Shown piece after piece: positions 17,551-26,585 of a stretch of 63,761 bases of DNA. Position 1 is the first letter of the stretch, and each line of letters begins with the position of its first letter. The stretch comes from Halomonas halodenitrificans DSM 735. GTDB lineage: Bacteria > Pseudomonadota > Gammaproteobacteria > Pseudomonadales > Halomonadaceae. Below the pieces are notes generated by a model. It was given only the letters and a program-made list of their open reading frames with translations, was not told the DNA's origin and ran no database searches. A program made the position numbers and the translations under genes. Location: positions 1-63,761 of the forward strand of contig NZ_JHVH01000022.1 of the NCBI RefSeq assembly GCF_000620045.1, read 5' to 3'.

Positions 17551-18615
17551 ATGACCCCTTATCTTGCACTGCTGTTTTGCGCTGCTACTGTCGGTACGCT
17601 TGGCCGGCATTATGGCGGTGATGGTGTAAAGCGTCTGAATCTGCTGTTTGTCGGCTGCTTGCTGATTTTCTTTGCAGGCTTCCGTCATCGTGAAGTGGGA
17701 ACGGATACGGGTACCTATATCAGCTGGCTGACAAGAGTCACTTCCTTCGAGGAGGCGCTGGCGTTTCAGGCAGAGATTGGTTACAACTTTTTGATTTGGT
17801 TCAGCTCGTCTTTTTCAGATAGCTATGCCTTGTTGCTTGTTGTCATCGGGGTGCTGGTCGTGGGGTGCTACCTGACAACGATTGCGACCCTCGTTAAAAA
17901 TTACGAATTTGCGATCTTTGTTTTCATAAGCCTGGGAGTTTACACTTTTTTCTTTAACGCGGCACGCCAGGGAATTGCCGTGGCGTTGTGTTTTGCTGCA
18001 CTGCCCTGGTTGCTTAAGCGTGAAGCCATACCCTATTTCTTATTGGTTGCGGTTGCTGTCCTGTTTCACAAGACGGCCATTATAGCGGCACCCCTCTATT
18101 TTATTGCAAGACCCAATGTTGGCTTGAAGGATATCCTTGTGGTTGTGCTGGGAACGGCGATAGTGGCCGCTTCCATTTCCAGCCTTGCACAACTTGTCGC
18201 GTCCTTTCTGGACGACCGGTTCGCGAGCTATGGAGAGGAAGGAAGCGGTGGAGGGCGTGTGCAAGTGGCCTTTCTAGCCGTTCAAGGTATGCTGTTACTC
18301 TTGTTCAAGGGACAGGTGAAGGAGCATCGAGACTGGTACAATAGATTGTTGAATATTTATCTGTTGGGACTGATCCCCGCCTTCGCTTCTATCGTTGCAA
18401 GTGTCAACCCCTCCGGGGTTTTAAGACTGACCGCATACTTTTCTCATGCCAGCATTGTTCTCTGGCCCATGGTGCTTGTCAGCTATGGGAGAGTGAGAAA
18501 CAGGATGATATTCCTGCTTGGATTCTTGATTTGTGCGGTTGTCTATTATGTATTGACGACATCAAGCTTTAGCGGACTTTATCCCTACCGATTGAACTCG
18601 AGTCTTTTTTTATGA
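17551..18615 (+). CDS. wzy: EpsG-family Wzy-like polysaccharide polymerase
   Basis: This is a 354-residue integral membrane protein with around ten spans. The pattern FAGFRHREVGTDTGTYISW near residue 45, then FNAARQGIAVALCFAALPWL near 140 and LFHKTAIIAAPLYF near 175, is typical of the EpsG group of O-antigen polymerases. It would join lipid-linked repeat units in the periplasm. GC content drops in this gene and the two after it, a usual sign of exchanged O-antigen central genes. I chose ATG 17551; a GTG at 17491 in frame is possible but adds a non-hydrophobic Pro-rich stretch. Its stop overlaps the next start by 4 bases. Confidence 0.8.
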   Translation: MTPYLALLFCAATVGTLGRHYGGDGVKRLNLLFVGCLLIFFAGFRHREVGTDTGTYISWLTRVTSFEEALAFQAEIGYNFLIWFSSSFSDSYALLLVVIGVLVVGCYLTTIATLVKNYEFAIFVFISLGVYTFFFNAARQGIAVALCFAALPWLLKREAIPYFLLVAVAVLFHKTAIIAAPLYFIARPNVGLKDILVVVLGTAIVAASISSLAQLVASFLDDRFASYGEEGSGGGRVQVAFLAVQGMLLLLFKGQVKEHRDWYNRLLNIYLLGLIPAFASIVASVNPSGVLRLTAYFSHASIVLWPMVLVSYGRVRNRMIFLLGFLICAVVYYVLTTSSFSGLYPYRLNSSLFL

Positions 18616-19508
18616 GCCAAACTCTTCCGCCAGTATCCATTGGGATTCCTTTCTTCAATGCCGAAGAGACGCTGCTGGATGCCGTTCGTTCGGTGTTTTC
18701 CCAAACGCATGGCGACTGGGAGCTCATACTGCTGGATGATGGTTCTACCGATAACTCTCTTGAGTTGGCGAGAAGCATAAGGGATCCCAGGGTAAGGGTG
18801 TATTCAGATGGCGAGAATCGCCGCCTGGCAGCCCGCCTCAATCAAATGGCGGACCTGGTGACCCACGACCATGTTGCAAGAATGGATGCCGATGACCTGA
18901 TATCTCCCGATAGAATAAGGCAGCAACTGGAGTTTTTGCAGGCCAGGCCAGAGTGTGATCTGGTCTCTACCGGTGTCTGTTCCTTGACCAATAGCAATGA
19001 GCCGATTGGCATCCGACTGCCCCCTGAACATGGCAGCATAGCTCCAAGACCTCTCTTGTTATCAAACTCTGGAATCGTACATGCGTCGCTACTGGGAAGG
19101 CGCTCCTGGTTTGTACGTAACCGCTACAGTGAGAAGATACGCACGGGTCAAGATGCCAATCTCTGGATTCGAGCGTATTCAAACAATGACCTTAAAGTGG
19201 GTTTTATCAACAAGCCTCTCTATTATTATCGGGAGGATGGGAATGTCGTTTCCTCCAAGTTGAATGCCGCTTATCGAGAAGGCTTGCGGACCATCGTCAG
19301 AGACGCGCGGCCCAACTTTTCGACTGCGGACAGATTCCATGCCTTTTCCATTACCCTGGCAAAGTTGATGGTGACCCAATCGCTCTCCCTGTTCGACGCT
19401 CTGGAGCTGCTTCGGAAACGCAGAAATCGAACCCCGTTGTCACAAGAAGAAAAGGATTTCTTCACAGAAGAGATAGCGCATGTAAAGAGCACCAGGCTAC
19501 CTGTATGA
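18612..19508 (+). CDS. Family 2 glycosyltransferase
   Basis: This 298-residue GT-A glycosyltransferase has VSIGIPFFNAEETL near residue 8, LLDDGSTDNS near 40, and the metal-binding Asp cluster RMDADDL near 93. A C-terminal segment with INKPLYYYRE resembles the acceptor end of WaaE- or EpsE-like enzymes. It would act on the cytoplasmic face of the membrane to extend the lipid-linked unit; the sugar is unknown. It starts within the ATGA overlap with the polymerase gene and shares the lowered GC content of that block. Confidence 0.85.
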   Translation: MSQTLPPVSIGIPFFNAEETLLDAVRSVFSQTHGDWELILLDDGSTDNSLELARSIRDPRVRVYSDGENRRLAARLNQMADLVTHDHVARMDADDLISPDRIRQQLEFLQARPECDLVSTGVCSLTNSNEPIGIRLPPEHGSIAPRPLLLSNSGIVHASLLGRRSWFVRNRYSEKIRTGQDANLWIRAYSNNDLKVGFINKPLYYYREDGNVVSSKLNAAYREGLRTIVRDARPNFSTADRFHAFSITLAKLMVTQSLSLFDALELLRKRRNRTPLSQEEKDFFTEEIAHVKSTRLPV

Positions 19509-19552
19509 AGAACTGGGCGCGGTAATCTGACAAGCTGCCAAAGGGTAATCGG

Positions 19553-20677
19553 ATGAAACGGATCGCTTTCATTGTCTCCACACCGACCACGGCAGACGGC
19601 TTTCTGCGCGGGCACATTGCGGCTCTGGCCGAGCACTATCATGTGGATTTGATCGCCAATTTCCCCGATGACTACCAGGCTTCGCTTCAGGTGACGTGCC
19701 AGGTTTATGCGCCGATTCAGCGTAACATTCATCCTTGGCATGATCTGGTGGCTTTGGTGGTGCTTATTAGAATCCTTGCCGGCAGGCACTATGATGCAGT
19801 GCACTCGATTACCCCAAAAGCGGGCCTGCTGGCAATGGCGGCTGCCTGGCTAACTCGCATACCGGTGCGCTTGCATACGTTTACAGGCCAGGTGTGGGCA
19901 ACACGTCAAGGCTTTTCGCGCTGGCTGCTTCGTACACTGGATAAGCTGGTTCATGGATTTTCAACCTACTCCTTGGTCGATAGTCACTCTCAGCGCGATT
20001 TTCTTCTGAAAGAAAAAGTGATCAAGTCAGAGAAGTCGTTGGTACTGCTCAATGGCTCGATCTCCGGTGTTGATATTGAGAGATTCAGGCCGGACTCTTG
20101 CAAAAGAGACACTGTAAGGTCACGGCATGGCATCGCGGCCAGTGATTTTGTGTTCCTTTTCCTGGGTCGAATCAATGCCGAAAAAGGCGTCCCGGAACTG
20201 CTTTCAGCCTTTCGGTCGGTGTCCAGTGTTTACCCGACGGCAAGACTGATGATTGTGGGTAGGGATGAGGCGGGCATGTTTACCGATGGCGCGACCGAGA
20301 TGGAGTTTACCGGGAAACTTGTCCGAGTCGATTACACCCGCGAGCCGGAAGCCTATTTCAATGCCGCCGACGTGTTTTGCCTGCCCAGCCATAGGGAGGG
20401 CTTCGGCTCGGTGTTGATTGAAGCCGCGGCCTGCGGTGTTACCAGTATTGCCTCGAATATCTATGGTATTTCGGATGCGGTGGTCGATGGCGAAACAGGG
20501 CTTCTGCATATTCCAGGATCCGAGGAGGCCTTGACCGAGAAGATGTTGATGATGATTTCTCAGCCGGGCCTGAGAAGCGATCTGGCAAGACGTGCCATGA
20601 GTCGTGCCCGAGAACAGTTTCCGGCCTCCACATTGGAGAAGGCACTAGTTGAGTTTTACAAATCCAGGCTTTATTGA
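19553..20677 (+). CDS. Family 4 glycosyltransferase, PglA/WbcN-like
   Basis: This 374-residue GT-B retaining glycosyltransferase has the N-terminal acceptor domain SITPKAGLLAMAAAWLTRIPVRLHTFTGQVWA, quoted here in parts: SITPKAGLL near residue 83 and HTFTGQVWA near 105. These are hallmarks of the PglA-like group that transfers HexNAc to a lipid-linked diamino or amino-deoxy sugar. The donor domain has FLGRINAEKGVPELL near 204 and LPSHREGFGSVLIEAAACG near 280 with the E(x7)E pair. The similarity suggests it adds the second sugar, possibly GalNAc or its acid, onto the sugar placed by the small initiating transferase. That order is inference. Confidence 0.82.
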   Translation: MKRIAFIVSTPTTADGFLRGHIAALAEHYHVDLIANFPDDYQASLQVTCQVYAPIQRNIHPWHDLVALVVLIRILAGRHYDAVHSITPKAGLLAMAAAWLTRIPVRLHTFTGQVWATRQGFSRWLLRTLDKLVHGFSTYSLVDSHSQRDFLLKEKVIKSEKSLVLLNGSISGVDIERFRPDSCKRDTVRSRHGIAASDFVFLFLGRINAEKGVPELLSAFRSVSSVYPTARLMIVGRDEAGMFTDGATEMEFTGKLVRVDYTREPEAYFNAADVFCLPSHREGFGSVLIEAAACGVTSIASNIYGISDAVVDGETGLLHIPGSEEALTEKMLMMISQPGLRSDLARRAMSRAREQFPASTLEKALVEFYKSRLY

Positions 20678-20848
20678 GAATGTTGAATTTGTTCAAAGAC
20701 GCTCCTCGACGGCAGGTGAAAGATAAGGTTGACGGGAAAATAGTGCCGGTTTTCGCTCGATGGTGATGCTGTTCGTGGCTGGCATTCCGGCGCGTACTGT
20801 CGCGCGACAAATGGCCCTTGAGCTTAATGGTTTAAAGACGGTGGCTGA
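20678..20848 (+). other. 170-base spacer in the operon
   Basis: No gene is called. A short open frame runs 20758 to the next start, and its GIPAR stretch recalls the C-terminal end of hexapeptide acetyltransferases. It is too short to claim a remnant. Confidence 0.3.
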
Positions 20849-22051
20849 ATGCTGAATGGTCCCTTCTCTCCCTGGCCCTCCTTCACTGAGGAAGAGGCCG
20901 ATGCGGTGCAGCGCGTTCTGCTCTCCAACAGGGTCAACTACTGGACCGGCCAGGAGGGCCGCGAGTTCGAGCGTGAATTTGCTGCCTTCGTTGGTACGCA
21001 GTTCGCCATCGCCGTCTCGAATGGCACCACGGCGCTGGATCTCGCCCTGAAGGCGTTGGGTATTGGCGAGGGCGAAGGCCGGGGGCGTGATGAGGTCATC
21101 GTGACCTCGCGGACCTTCATGGCCTCGGCTTCCAGCATCGTCACGGCGGGAGCGGTGCCGGTATTCGCCGACGTCGACCGCGACTCCCAGAACATTACCG
21201 CGGCGACGGTTCTCGACAAGCTGACGCCAAGCACCCGGGCCATCCTTGTCGTTCACCTGGCGGGTTGGCCCTGTGAAATGGATGCGCTGATGGGGGTGGC
21301 GGAGCGGTATGGTCTCCATGTGATCGAGGATTGCGCCCAGGCCCACGGTGCCCGCTACCGCGGCAGGAGCGTGGGCTGCATCGGCCATGTGGGGTGCTGG
21401 TCCTTCTGCCAGGACAAGATCATGACCACAGGCGGGGAAGGGGGCATGGTCACCACCAATGACGAGATGCTGTGGCGCAGGATGTGGGCCTACAAGGACC
21501 ATGGGAAGAGCTGGGAAGCGATCCATGAGCGTGAGCATCCCCCGGGGTTTCGCTGGCTGCATGATAGTTTCGGTACCAACTGGCGGCTGACCGAGATGCA
21601 GTCGGCCATCGGCCGCATTCAACTGCAGCGAATGCCCGCATGGTCGGCGGCGCGACGAGCAAATGCCGAGCGTATCTGGCAGGTCGCCAGCGAATGCCCT
21701 GGATTGCGGGTGCCGCCAGTGCCCGAACACGTCGAGCATGCGGCCTACAAGTGCTATCTGTTTGTGGAGCCGAAGCAGTTGGCCGCTGGCTGGAACCGTG
21801 ATCGCATCATCGACGAGATTGTCGCCAGGGGGGTGCCGTGTCTTGCCGGTTCCTGTTCCGAGGTCTACCGGGAGAAGGCCTTCGATGGCACCGGTTGGCG
21901 GCCTCGGCGGCCTCTACCGGTGGCCCGGGAGCTCGGGCAGACGAGTCTGATGTTGCTGTGTCATCCCACGCTGACCGATGCCGAGATCGACAGGACGTGT
22001 GGGGTGATCAGGCGCGTGATGGGGCTGGCAAGATATCGGCACAGGGCATAG
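20849..22051 (+). CDS. DegT/DnrJ/EryC1/StrS family sugar aminotransferase
   Basis: This 400-residue PLP-dependent aminotransferase acts on keto-sugars bound to a nucleotide. Seen: SNGTTALDLALKAL near residue 57, the conserved VIEDCAQAHGA near 158, and the PLP lysine Lys190 in SFCQDKIMTTGGEGGM, followed by MQSAIGRIQL. Together with the WbpM-type 4,6-dehydratase, its likely job is to place an amino group at C4 of UDP-4-keto-6-deoxy-GlcNAc (as PglE does), ready for the formyltransferase two genes on. Acting at C3 or C4 of another sugar is the main alternative. Confidence 0.87.
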   Translation: MLNGPFSPWPSFTEEEADAVQRVLLSNRVNYWTGQEGREFEREFAAFVGTQFAIAVSNGTTALDLALKALGIGEGEGRGRDEVIVTSRTFMASASSIVTAGAVPVFADVDRDSQNITAATVLDKLTPSTRAILVVHLAGWPCEMDALMGVAERYGLHVIEDCAQAHGARYRGRSVGCIGHVGCWSFCQDKIMTTGGEGGMVTTNDEMLWRRMWAYKDHGKSWEAIHEREHPPGFRWLHDSFGTNWRLTEMQSAIGRIQLQRMPAWSAARRANAERIWQVASECPGLRVPPVPEHVEHAAYKCYLFVEPKQLAAGWNRDRIIDEIVARGVPCLAGSCSEVYREKAFDGTGWRPRRPLPVARELGQTSLMLLCHPTLTDAEIDRTCGVIRRVMGLARYRHRA

Positions 22052-22226
22052 TCTGTATGTTGCAGAAGGGTAACAGAGTGTATCTGTGCGTTCCTGGTTC
22101 TCGCCGGTTCTTGCCGGTTACGAGGTCGATAGAAGGAGCGATTCTCATCGGGGATGAAGGTGGGGACGCCCTGGGTGTCGGCGCATGAAGCCGACATGGG
22201 TAGGACGGCAGCTGGGGTATTGAGAC

Positions 22227-23018
22227 ATGACTATCGAAATGACGATGGCGGAGTATGACCACCAGATGAATGAAGCGGGGTGGGTCATCTTCGAGAAGGC
22301 AGTGGGCGATGAGCTAGTCGCAGAGATGAAGGCCGATGTGCTGAAGTGGATAGAGCTCTGTGAGGCGTACCAGGTAAAGCGTGGGTTGAGCGAGTCCGGG
22401 GATGGTACGGCGCATCAGACCATCGGCGGCAACGATAGCCTCGACAGGTTCTACCAGATGCACCTGTTTCACGACTATATCGCCCGCTACTTCGACGACA
22501 AGCCCTATATCCTCTGCTGTAGTACCCCCACGGCGGGGTATGCGCACAAGCGCAACTATCTACACAATGTGCATCGTGACATCGGCACCTATATACCGGG
22601 CTTCAATGCACGGCTCAACATGATCGTGATGCTCGACGACTTTACCGTCGAGAAGGGCGCCACCCAGGTTCTGCCGGGGTCTCACCATCAGGAGCATAAG
22701 CCCAGCGATGAGGAGTTCGAGGCCAACTACATGCCGATTATCGGACCAGCCGGCTCTGTGGTGTTCTTCAACTCCTACCTCTGGCACCGGGGGGGCCAAA
22801 ACACCACGGACGACTCGCGTGTCGCCTTGACCAGTGGTTTCACCCGCCCCTTTATCAAGCCCCAGATGGATTATGCCCGCATGCTGGGGGAGGAGTATGG
22901 CCGCCGCATCTCACCGTTGAGCCGACAGGTGCTGGGTTACAACAGCCGGGTGCCGGTCAGCCTGGAGGAGTGGTATCGGCCTGATGCGGAGCGCTTCTAT
23001 CAGAAGGGGCAGGGCTGA
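22227..23018 (+). CDS. Phytanoyl-CoA dioxygenase (PhyH) family oxygenase
   Basis: This 263-residue protein fits the PhyH group of Fe(II)/2-oxoglutarate oxygenases. The iron triad can be placed: His116 and Asp118 in NVHRDIG and His187 in YLWHRGG, with Arg198 in DSRVAL a good candidate to bind 2-oxoglutarate. The jelly-roll core is seen in ATQVLPGSHH near residues 145-154. Family members hydroxylate or epimerise varied small molecules; the substrate here is unknown. Position inside a glycan operon suggests a sugar or its substituent. The preceding 175 bases hold no gene. Starts at ATG 22227 or 22242 are both possible. Confidence 0.8.
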   Translation: MTIEMTMAEYDHQMNEAGWVIFEKAVGDELVAEMKADVLKWIELCEAYQVKRGLSESGDGTAHQTIGGNDSLDRFYQMHLFHDYIARYFDDKPYILCCSTPTAGYAHKRNYLHNVHRDIGTYIPGFNARLNMIVMLDDFTVEKGATQVLPGSHHQEHKPSDEEFEANYMPIIGPAGSVVFFNSYLWHRGGQNTTDDSRVALTSGFTRPFIKPQMDYARMLGEEYGRRISPLSRQVLGYNSRVPVSLEEWYRPDAERFYQKGQG

Positions 23019-23054
23019 CGACTCGCGGCAGGCTGGCTGAACATTTCAGGGGGC

Positions 23055-23702
23055 ATGAATGGCATGACGAAGAATATGGTGGTGTTGGCGTCTTCCGGCG
23101 GCAGTGTGCTCGACGAGGCTCTGCGGGTGGAGGCTTGCAGGCAGCACATTGCCCTGGTGGTGTGCGATCGCGAATGTGGCGCCCGGGAAGTCGCCCGACG
23201 TCATGGCATTACCGCCGAGGTGCTACCGAGTCGCACCGGCAGGGAGTTCTCGGATGCCCTCCATGACTATTTCCTGGGCAAGCCGGAGGTCGATCTCTTC
23301 CTCTCTTCCTACTCTCGGTTACTTTCCGGGCAGTTTCTGGAGCACTATCGGGGACGTATCGTCAACTTCCATCCCGCTATCCTGCCCGCCTGTCCCGGCC
23401 TGGACGGCTTCGGCGATACGCTGAAGGCCGGCGGCAAGTTTATCGGCGCCACCGCCCACTTCGTGGACGAGGGCATGGATACCGGCAAGCCGATTCTCCA
23501 GGCGGCCAGGCCCCATGACCCCGAGCTCAGCGACGAGGAGAATCGCCAGAGGGTTTTCCTGCAGATGTGTCGCATGTTCGTTCAGATCGTCGCCTGGTTC
23601 GCGGCTGGGCGCGTGGACCAACAGGGCCGCGTTGCCGGGGCGCGTTACGAGCTGTCGGAGTTTTCTCCTAATCTCGACGAATGGGTGAGGCTGACATGGT
23701 AA
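23055..23702 (+). CDS. Formyltransferase, sugar N-formyltransferase candidate
   Basis: This 215-residue protein has the formyltetrahydrofolate-dependent transferase fold. The catalytic triad is intact and spaced as in PurN: Asn104 and His106 in VNFHPAILPA, and Asp142 in GMDTGKPI, with GATAHFVDEG between. PurN itself makes purines, but the location between sugar genes and the divergent N-terminus (ASSGGSVLDEAL) argue for N-formylation of an amino sugar, most simply the product of the DegT aminotransferase two genes upstream. Its last 7 bases overlap the next gene. Start at ATG 23055; ATG 23064 is equally possible. Confidence 0.8.
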   Translation: MNGMTKNMVVLASSGGSVLDEALRVEACRQHIALVVCDRECGAREVARRHGITAEVLPSRTGREFSDALHDYFLGKPEVDLFLSSYSRLLSGQFLEHYRGRIVNFHPAILPACPGLDGFGDTLKAGGKFIGATAHFVDEGMDTGKPILQAARPHDPELSDEENRQRVFLQMCRMFVQIVAWFAAGRVDQQGRVAGARYELSEFSPNLDEWVRLTW

Positions 23703-24310
23703 AGCGCTCCTTCGATATGGCCATGGCCGCCATCATGCTCCTCCTCTTGAGCCCGGTTCTGTTGTTGGTTGCCTTGCTTATCAAGTTGACCATGAGAGGC
23801 GGGGTATTCTTTCGCCAATGGCGACCCGGGAAAGATGAGGTTCCGTTTCAAGTCATCAAGTTCAAGACGATGCGCGATGCGGTGGACGCTCAGGGTGTCC
23901 CCCTGCCGGATGAAGAGCGCGTCACTCGTCTCGGGCTATACATACGCCGTGCCAGCTTCGATGAATTGCCCCAGTTGTTCAATATCCTGAAGGGCGAGAT
24001 GTCTTTCGTGGGGCCCCGGCCGTTGTTGATGGAATATCTCCCTTATTTTATCGGCGATGAACGGCGCCGTCATGAGGTTCGCCCCGGGGTGACCGGGTTG
24101 GCCCAGATCAATGGACGCCAGGATATCAGCTGGGAGGCCAAGCTCAGCCTGGATGTGGAGTACGTTGATCGGCACACATTGTGGCTGGATATCAAGATCC
24201 TGTTTGCCACCCTGGGGGTCGTCTTCAAGCGTGAGGGCATTCTCTATGCCGCCCCCCAGGGACGACTGGATGACTATCGCAGGCGACTGGGGCTTCGGCA
24301 TGTGCTCTGA
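23696..24310 (+). CDS. Initiating sugar-phosphate transferase, PglC-like
   Basis: This 204-residue monotopic phosphoglycosyl transferase transfers a sugar phosphate from UDP-sugar to undecaprenyl phosphate, starting each repeat unit. Seen: one N-terminal hydrophobic reentrant segment (about residues 7-30), FRQWRPGKD near 40, FKTMRDA near 56, the catalytic Asp-Glu in RRASFDELPQL near 90, and SFVGPRPLL near 106. The short size without an N-terminal multi-span domain groups it with PglC and the core of WcaJ. UDP-diNAc-bacillosamine or a 4-formamido analogue would be a fitting substrate, by inference from the neighbours. GAGG precedes ATG 23696 by 6 bases. Confidence 0.88.
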   Translation: MVKRSFDMAMAAIMLLLLSPVLLLVALLIKLTMRGGVFFRQWRPGKDEVPFQVIKFKTMRDAVDAQGVPLPDEERVTRLGLYIRRASFDELPQLFNILKGEMSFVGPRPLLMEYLPYFIGDERRRHEVRPGVTGLAQINGRQDISWEAKLSLDVEYVDRHTLWLDIKILFATLGVVFKREGILYAAPQGRLDDYRRRLGLRHVL

Positions 24311-25556
24311 TTACACTTTTCTCTCTTCGATATTCCGGCGGGTAGGCGGCGCCTTCTATCTCTTCGATGGGCGGAAGTTCCACGACAACTATGTCGATCT
24401 GCGGGATCGGCTGCGCCGCCACTGGCCGGACACCGAGCTGGCCTATGCCATGAAGGCCAACTATATGCCGCCCATCGGCAGGTTGCTGGTCGAGCTGGGT
24501 GGCTGGGCCGAGGTGGTATCGGCGTTCGAGTATCGGGTCGCCCGCGCCTCGTTGCCGGGCGAGAGGATTATCTTCAACGGGCCGATCAAGTCCGAGCGGG
24601 ATCTGCGTGATGCCCTTGGTGCGGGGAGTCAGCTCAATCTGGACTCCTTTCGGGAGATCCAGTTACTGAAGAGGATCGCCCCGGAGTTCGGTCGTATCGA
24701 GGTGGGCCTGCGAGTCTGCTTCGACTTCCCCGATCTCGTCAGTCGTTTCGGCTTCGAGGTGGAAGGCGGAGAGCTGGAGGAGGCGCTGGCTGCCCTGGAC
24801 TCGATCCCCGGTCTGGAGGTCACGGGGCTGCACTGCCATGCCACGCGACGCTCCCTGGGGGTGGCGGATCCCGTGGAGCGCGTCGAGCGCCTCTGTCGGC
24901 TGGCCGGTCGACTGCTGCCTCGCTACCCCATCCGCACGATCAATATCGGTGGTGGCCTGCTGGGTGACATGCCTGACTCCCTCAGGGACCAGTTTGCCCA
25001 TGCGGTACCGAGTCTCGCCGAATATGCCGATGCTATCGGTCGGGCATTCTCGCGCTGTTCCCCGACAACATCCATGCGCTTGATGGTGGAACCCGGCACG
25101 TCGATGGTCGCCAACTGCATGTCGCTGGTAGCGCCGGTCGTCGAGACCCGTCGGCGTCGAGGAGCCTGGCAGGCTCTGCTCGATACCAGTATCAACAGCC
25201 TCAACCCCACTCGTTCCAGTACCCGGCCCAGCCTCAAGGTGGTGTCATCATCTCCGTCGGAGGCGGGGCGGAGAGCCAGGGAGTATCGTCTGGTGGGCAA
25301 TACCTGCATGGAAAATGACATTCTCTGCGAAGGCGTTACCGGGCCTCTCGAGGCCGGAGACTTCGTCATCTTCGAGAACCGCGGTGCCTACTCGCTGAAC
25401 TATACGCCGCCCTTTATCGTGCCTTGCCCGGCGGTGGTGGATGATCAGGGGCGCCTGCTGAAGCGGGCCGATTCTCCCGAGACTATTCTGGCCTCTTATC
25501 TATCCCCGGCCCATGTCGGCTCCGAGGAAGACCACCATGAATATCATGTTGACTAG
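24300..25556 (+). CDS. LysA-like fold III PLP decarboxylase
   Basis: This 418-residue protein belongs to the alanine racemase-like fold III decarboxylases (diaminopimelate, ornithine and related amino acids). Seen: the PLP lysine Lys52 in YAMKANY, a barrel with GLHCHATRRS near residue 180, NIGGGLLGD near 220, EPGTSMVAN near 264, and at the C-terminus GNTCMENDILCEG (active-site Cys, Asp) and FENRGAYSLNYT. It starts inside the end of the sugar transferase gene and ends inside the ATP-grasp gene, so all three are translationally coupled. That coupling suggests a role in modifying the glycan rather than housekeeping lysine synthesis. Substrate unknown. Confidence 0.85.
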   Translation: MCSDYTFLSSIFRRVGGAFYLFDGRKFHDNYVDLRDRLRRHWPDTELAYAMKANYMPPIGRLLVELGGWAEVVSAFEYRVARASLPGERIIFNGPIKSERDLRDALGAGSQLNLDSFREIQLLKRIAPEFGRIEVGLRVCFDFPDLVSRFGFEVEGGELEEALAALDSIPGLEVTGLHCHATRRSLGVADPVERVERLCRLAGRLLPRYPIRTINIGGGLLGDMPDSLRDQFAHAVPSLAEYADAIGRAFSRCSPTTSMRLMVEPGTSMVANCMSLVAPVVETRRRRGAWQALLDTSINSLNPTRSSTRPSLKVVSSSPSEAGRRAREYRLVGNTCMENDILCEGVTGPLEAGDFVIFENRGAYSLNYTPPFIVPCPAVVDDQGRLLKRADSPETILASYLSPAHVGSEEDHHEYHVD

Positions 25557-26565
25557 TGCCGGACGACGTAATTATCTGCTGAGCTATTTCCGGGCTTCGT
25601 TGGCGGGAAGAGGGCGTGTGCTGGCCGCCGACTGCTCCGATCATGCCGCGGCCCTGCAGGAAGCGGATGAAGCCTTCGTGGTGCCGCCCGTGGATGCCCC
25701 CGGCTATGTTGAGGGCCTGCTTGAGTTATGTCTGGCCCAGGGCGTCGGCCTGCTGCTTTCCCTCAATGACCATGAGCTTCCGATCCTTGCCGCCGCCAGG
25801 GAGCGGTTTCATGCCCGGGGCGTGCGGGTAGTGGTCTCTCGCCCCGAGGTGGTCTCGCTGGCGGCCGACAAGCTGATGACGGCAAGATTTTTGAAGAAGG
25901 CGGGGCTCGGGACACCCATGACCTATGCCACGCTGGAAGAGGCCCTGAGGGGCCTGGAGGGCGGCGAAGTGGTGTTTCCCCTGGTCGTGAAGCCGCGCTG
26001 GGGAACGGCCTCTCTGGGGATCGAGGTGGTCGATGATCTCGAGCAGCTCGGGCTGGCCTGGCGTTATGGACAACGGCGCCTGTCGAGGCTGGGCCTGGGC
26101 AGCCAATCCCGGGGAGCGGAGGGCCTGATGATCCAGGAGTGCCTGTCGGGACAGGAATATGGGCTGGATATCGTCAATGATTTGAATGGCCGCTACCGGA
26201 CCACCTTTATCAAGCGCAAGCTCGCCATGCGTGGGGGGGAAACCGACAAGGCCGTCACCGTGACTCGCCCCGACCTCCTCGAGGTAGGCAGGCGGATCGG
26301 CGAGGCCCTGGGGCATGTGGGCAATCTCGATTGTGACCTCTTTATGGACGGGGCCGCGTGCCTTGTACTGGAGCTCAACCCTCGCTTCGGGGGCGGTTAT
26401 CCGTTCAGTGCCGAGGCCGGCGCCGACCTTCCCGGCGCCCTGATGGCCTGGGCGGAAGGGCGCGAGCCCCCGGTGGGCTGGGATGCCCCCCGGGATGGCG
26501 TGGCGTCGGCGAAGTGTGATCGCCTCGTGGGGATCCTGCCACGGCATCAGGCGGGTTCTCCCTAG
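25537..26565 (+). CDS. ATP-grasp ligase, CarB-like
   Basis: This 342-residue ATP-grasp enzyme begins with MLTSAGRRNYLLSYF, the usual N-terminus of CarB-like proteins found in surface glycan loci. Other marks are FPLVVKPRWGTASLGI near residue 160, MIQECLSGQEYGLDI near 203 and the metal-binding end LELNPRFGGGYPFS near 285. ATP-grasp enzymes join a carboxylate to an amine or thiol through an acyl phosphate. Next to a decarboxylase this suggests attaching an amino acid or its decarboxylated amine to a sugar; this is inference. ATG 25537 has a GAGGAAG site 7 bases upstream; it overlaps the previous gene by 20 bases. Confidence 0.83.
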   Translation: MNIMLTSAGRRNYLLSYFRASLAGRGRVLAADCSDHAAALQEADEAFVVPPVDAPGYVEGLLELCLAQGVGLLLSLNDHELPILAAARERFHARGVRVVVSRPEVVSLAADKLMTARFLKKAGLGTPMTYATLEEALRGLEGGEVVFPLVVKPRWGTASLGIEVVDDLEQLGLAWRYGQRRLSRLGLGSQSRGAEGLMIQECLSGQEYGLDIVNDLNGRYRTTFIKRKLAMRGGETDKAVTVTRPDLLEVGRRIGEALGHVGNLDCDLFMDGAACLVLELNPRFGGGYPFSAEAGADLPGALMAWAEGREPPVGWDAPRDGVASAKCDRLVGILPRHQAGSP

Positions 26566-26585
26566 TGGATCAAGAAGAGCCGCCG

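Noticed and set aside
20693..21739. 348-codon frame opposite the DegT aminotransferase
   Set aside because: A shadow frame; the + strand protein has the PLP lysine and all family blocks.
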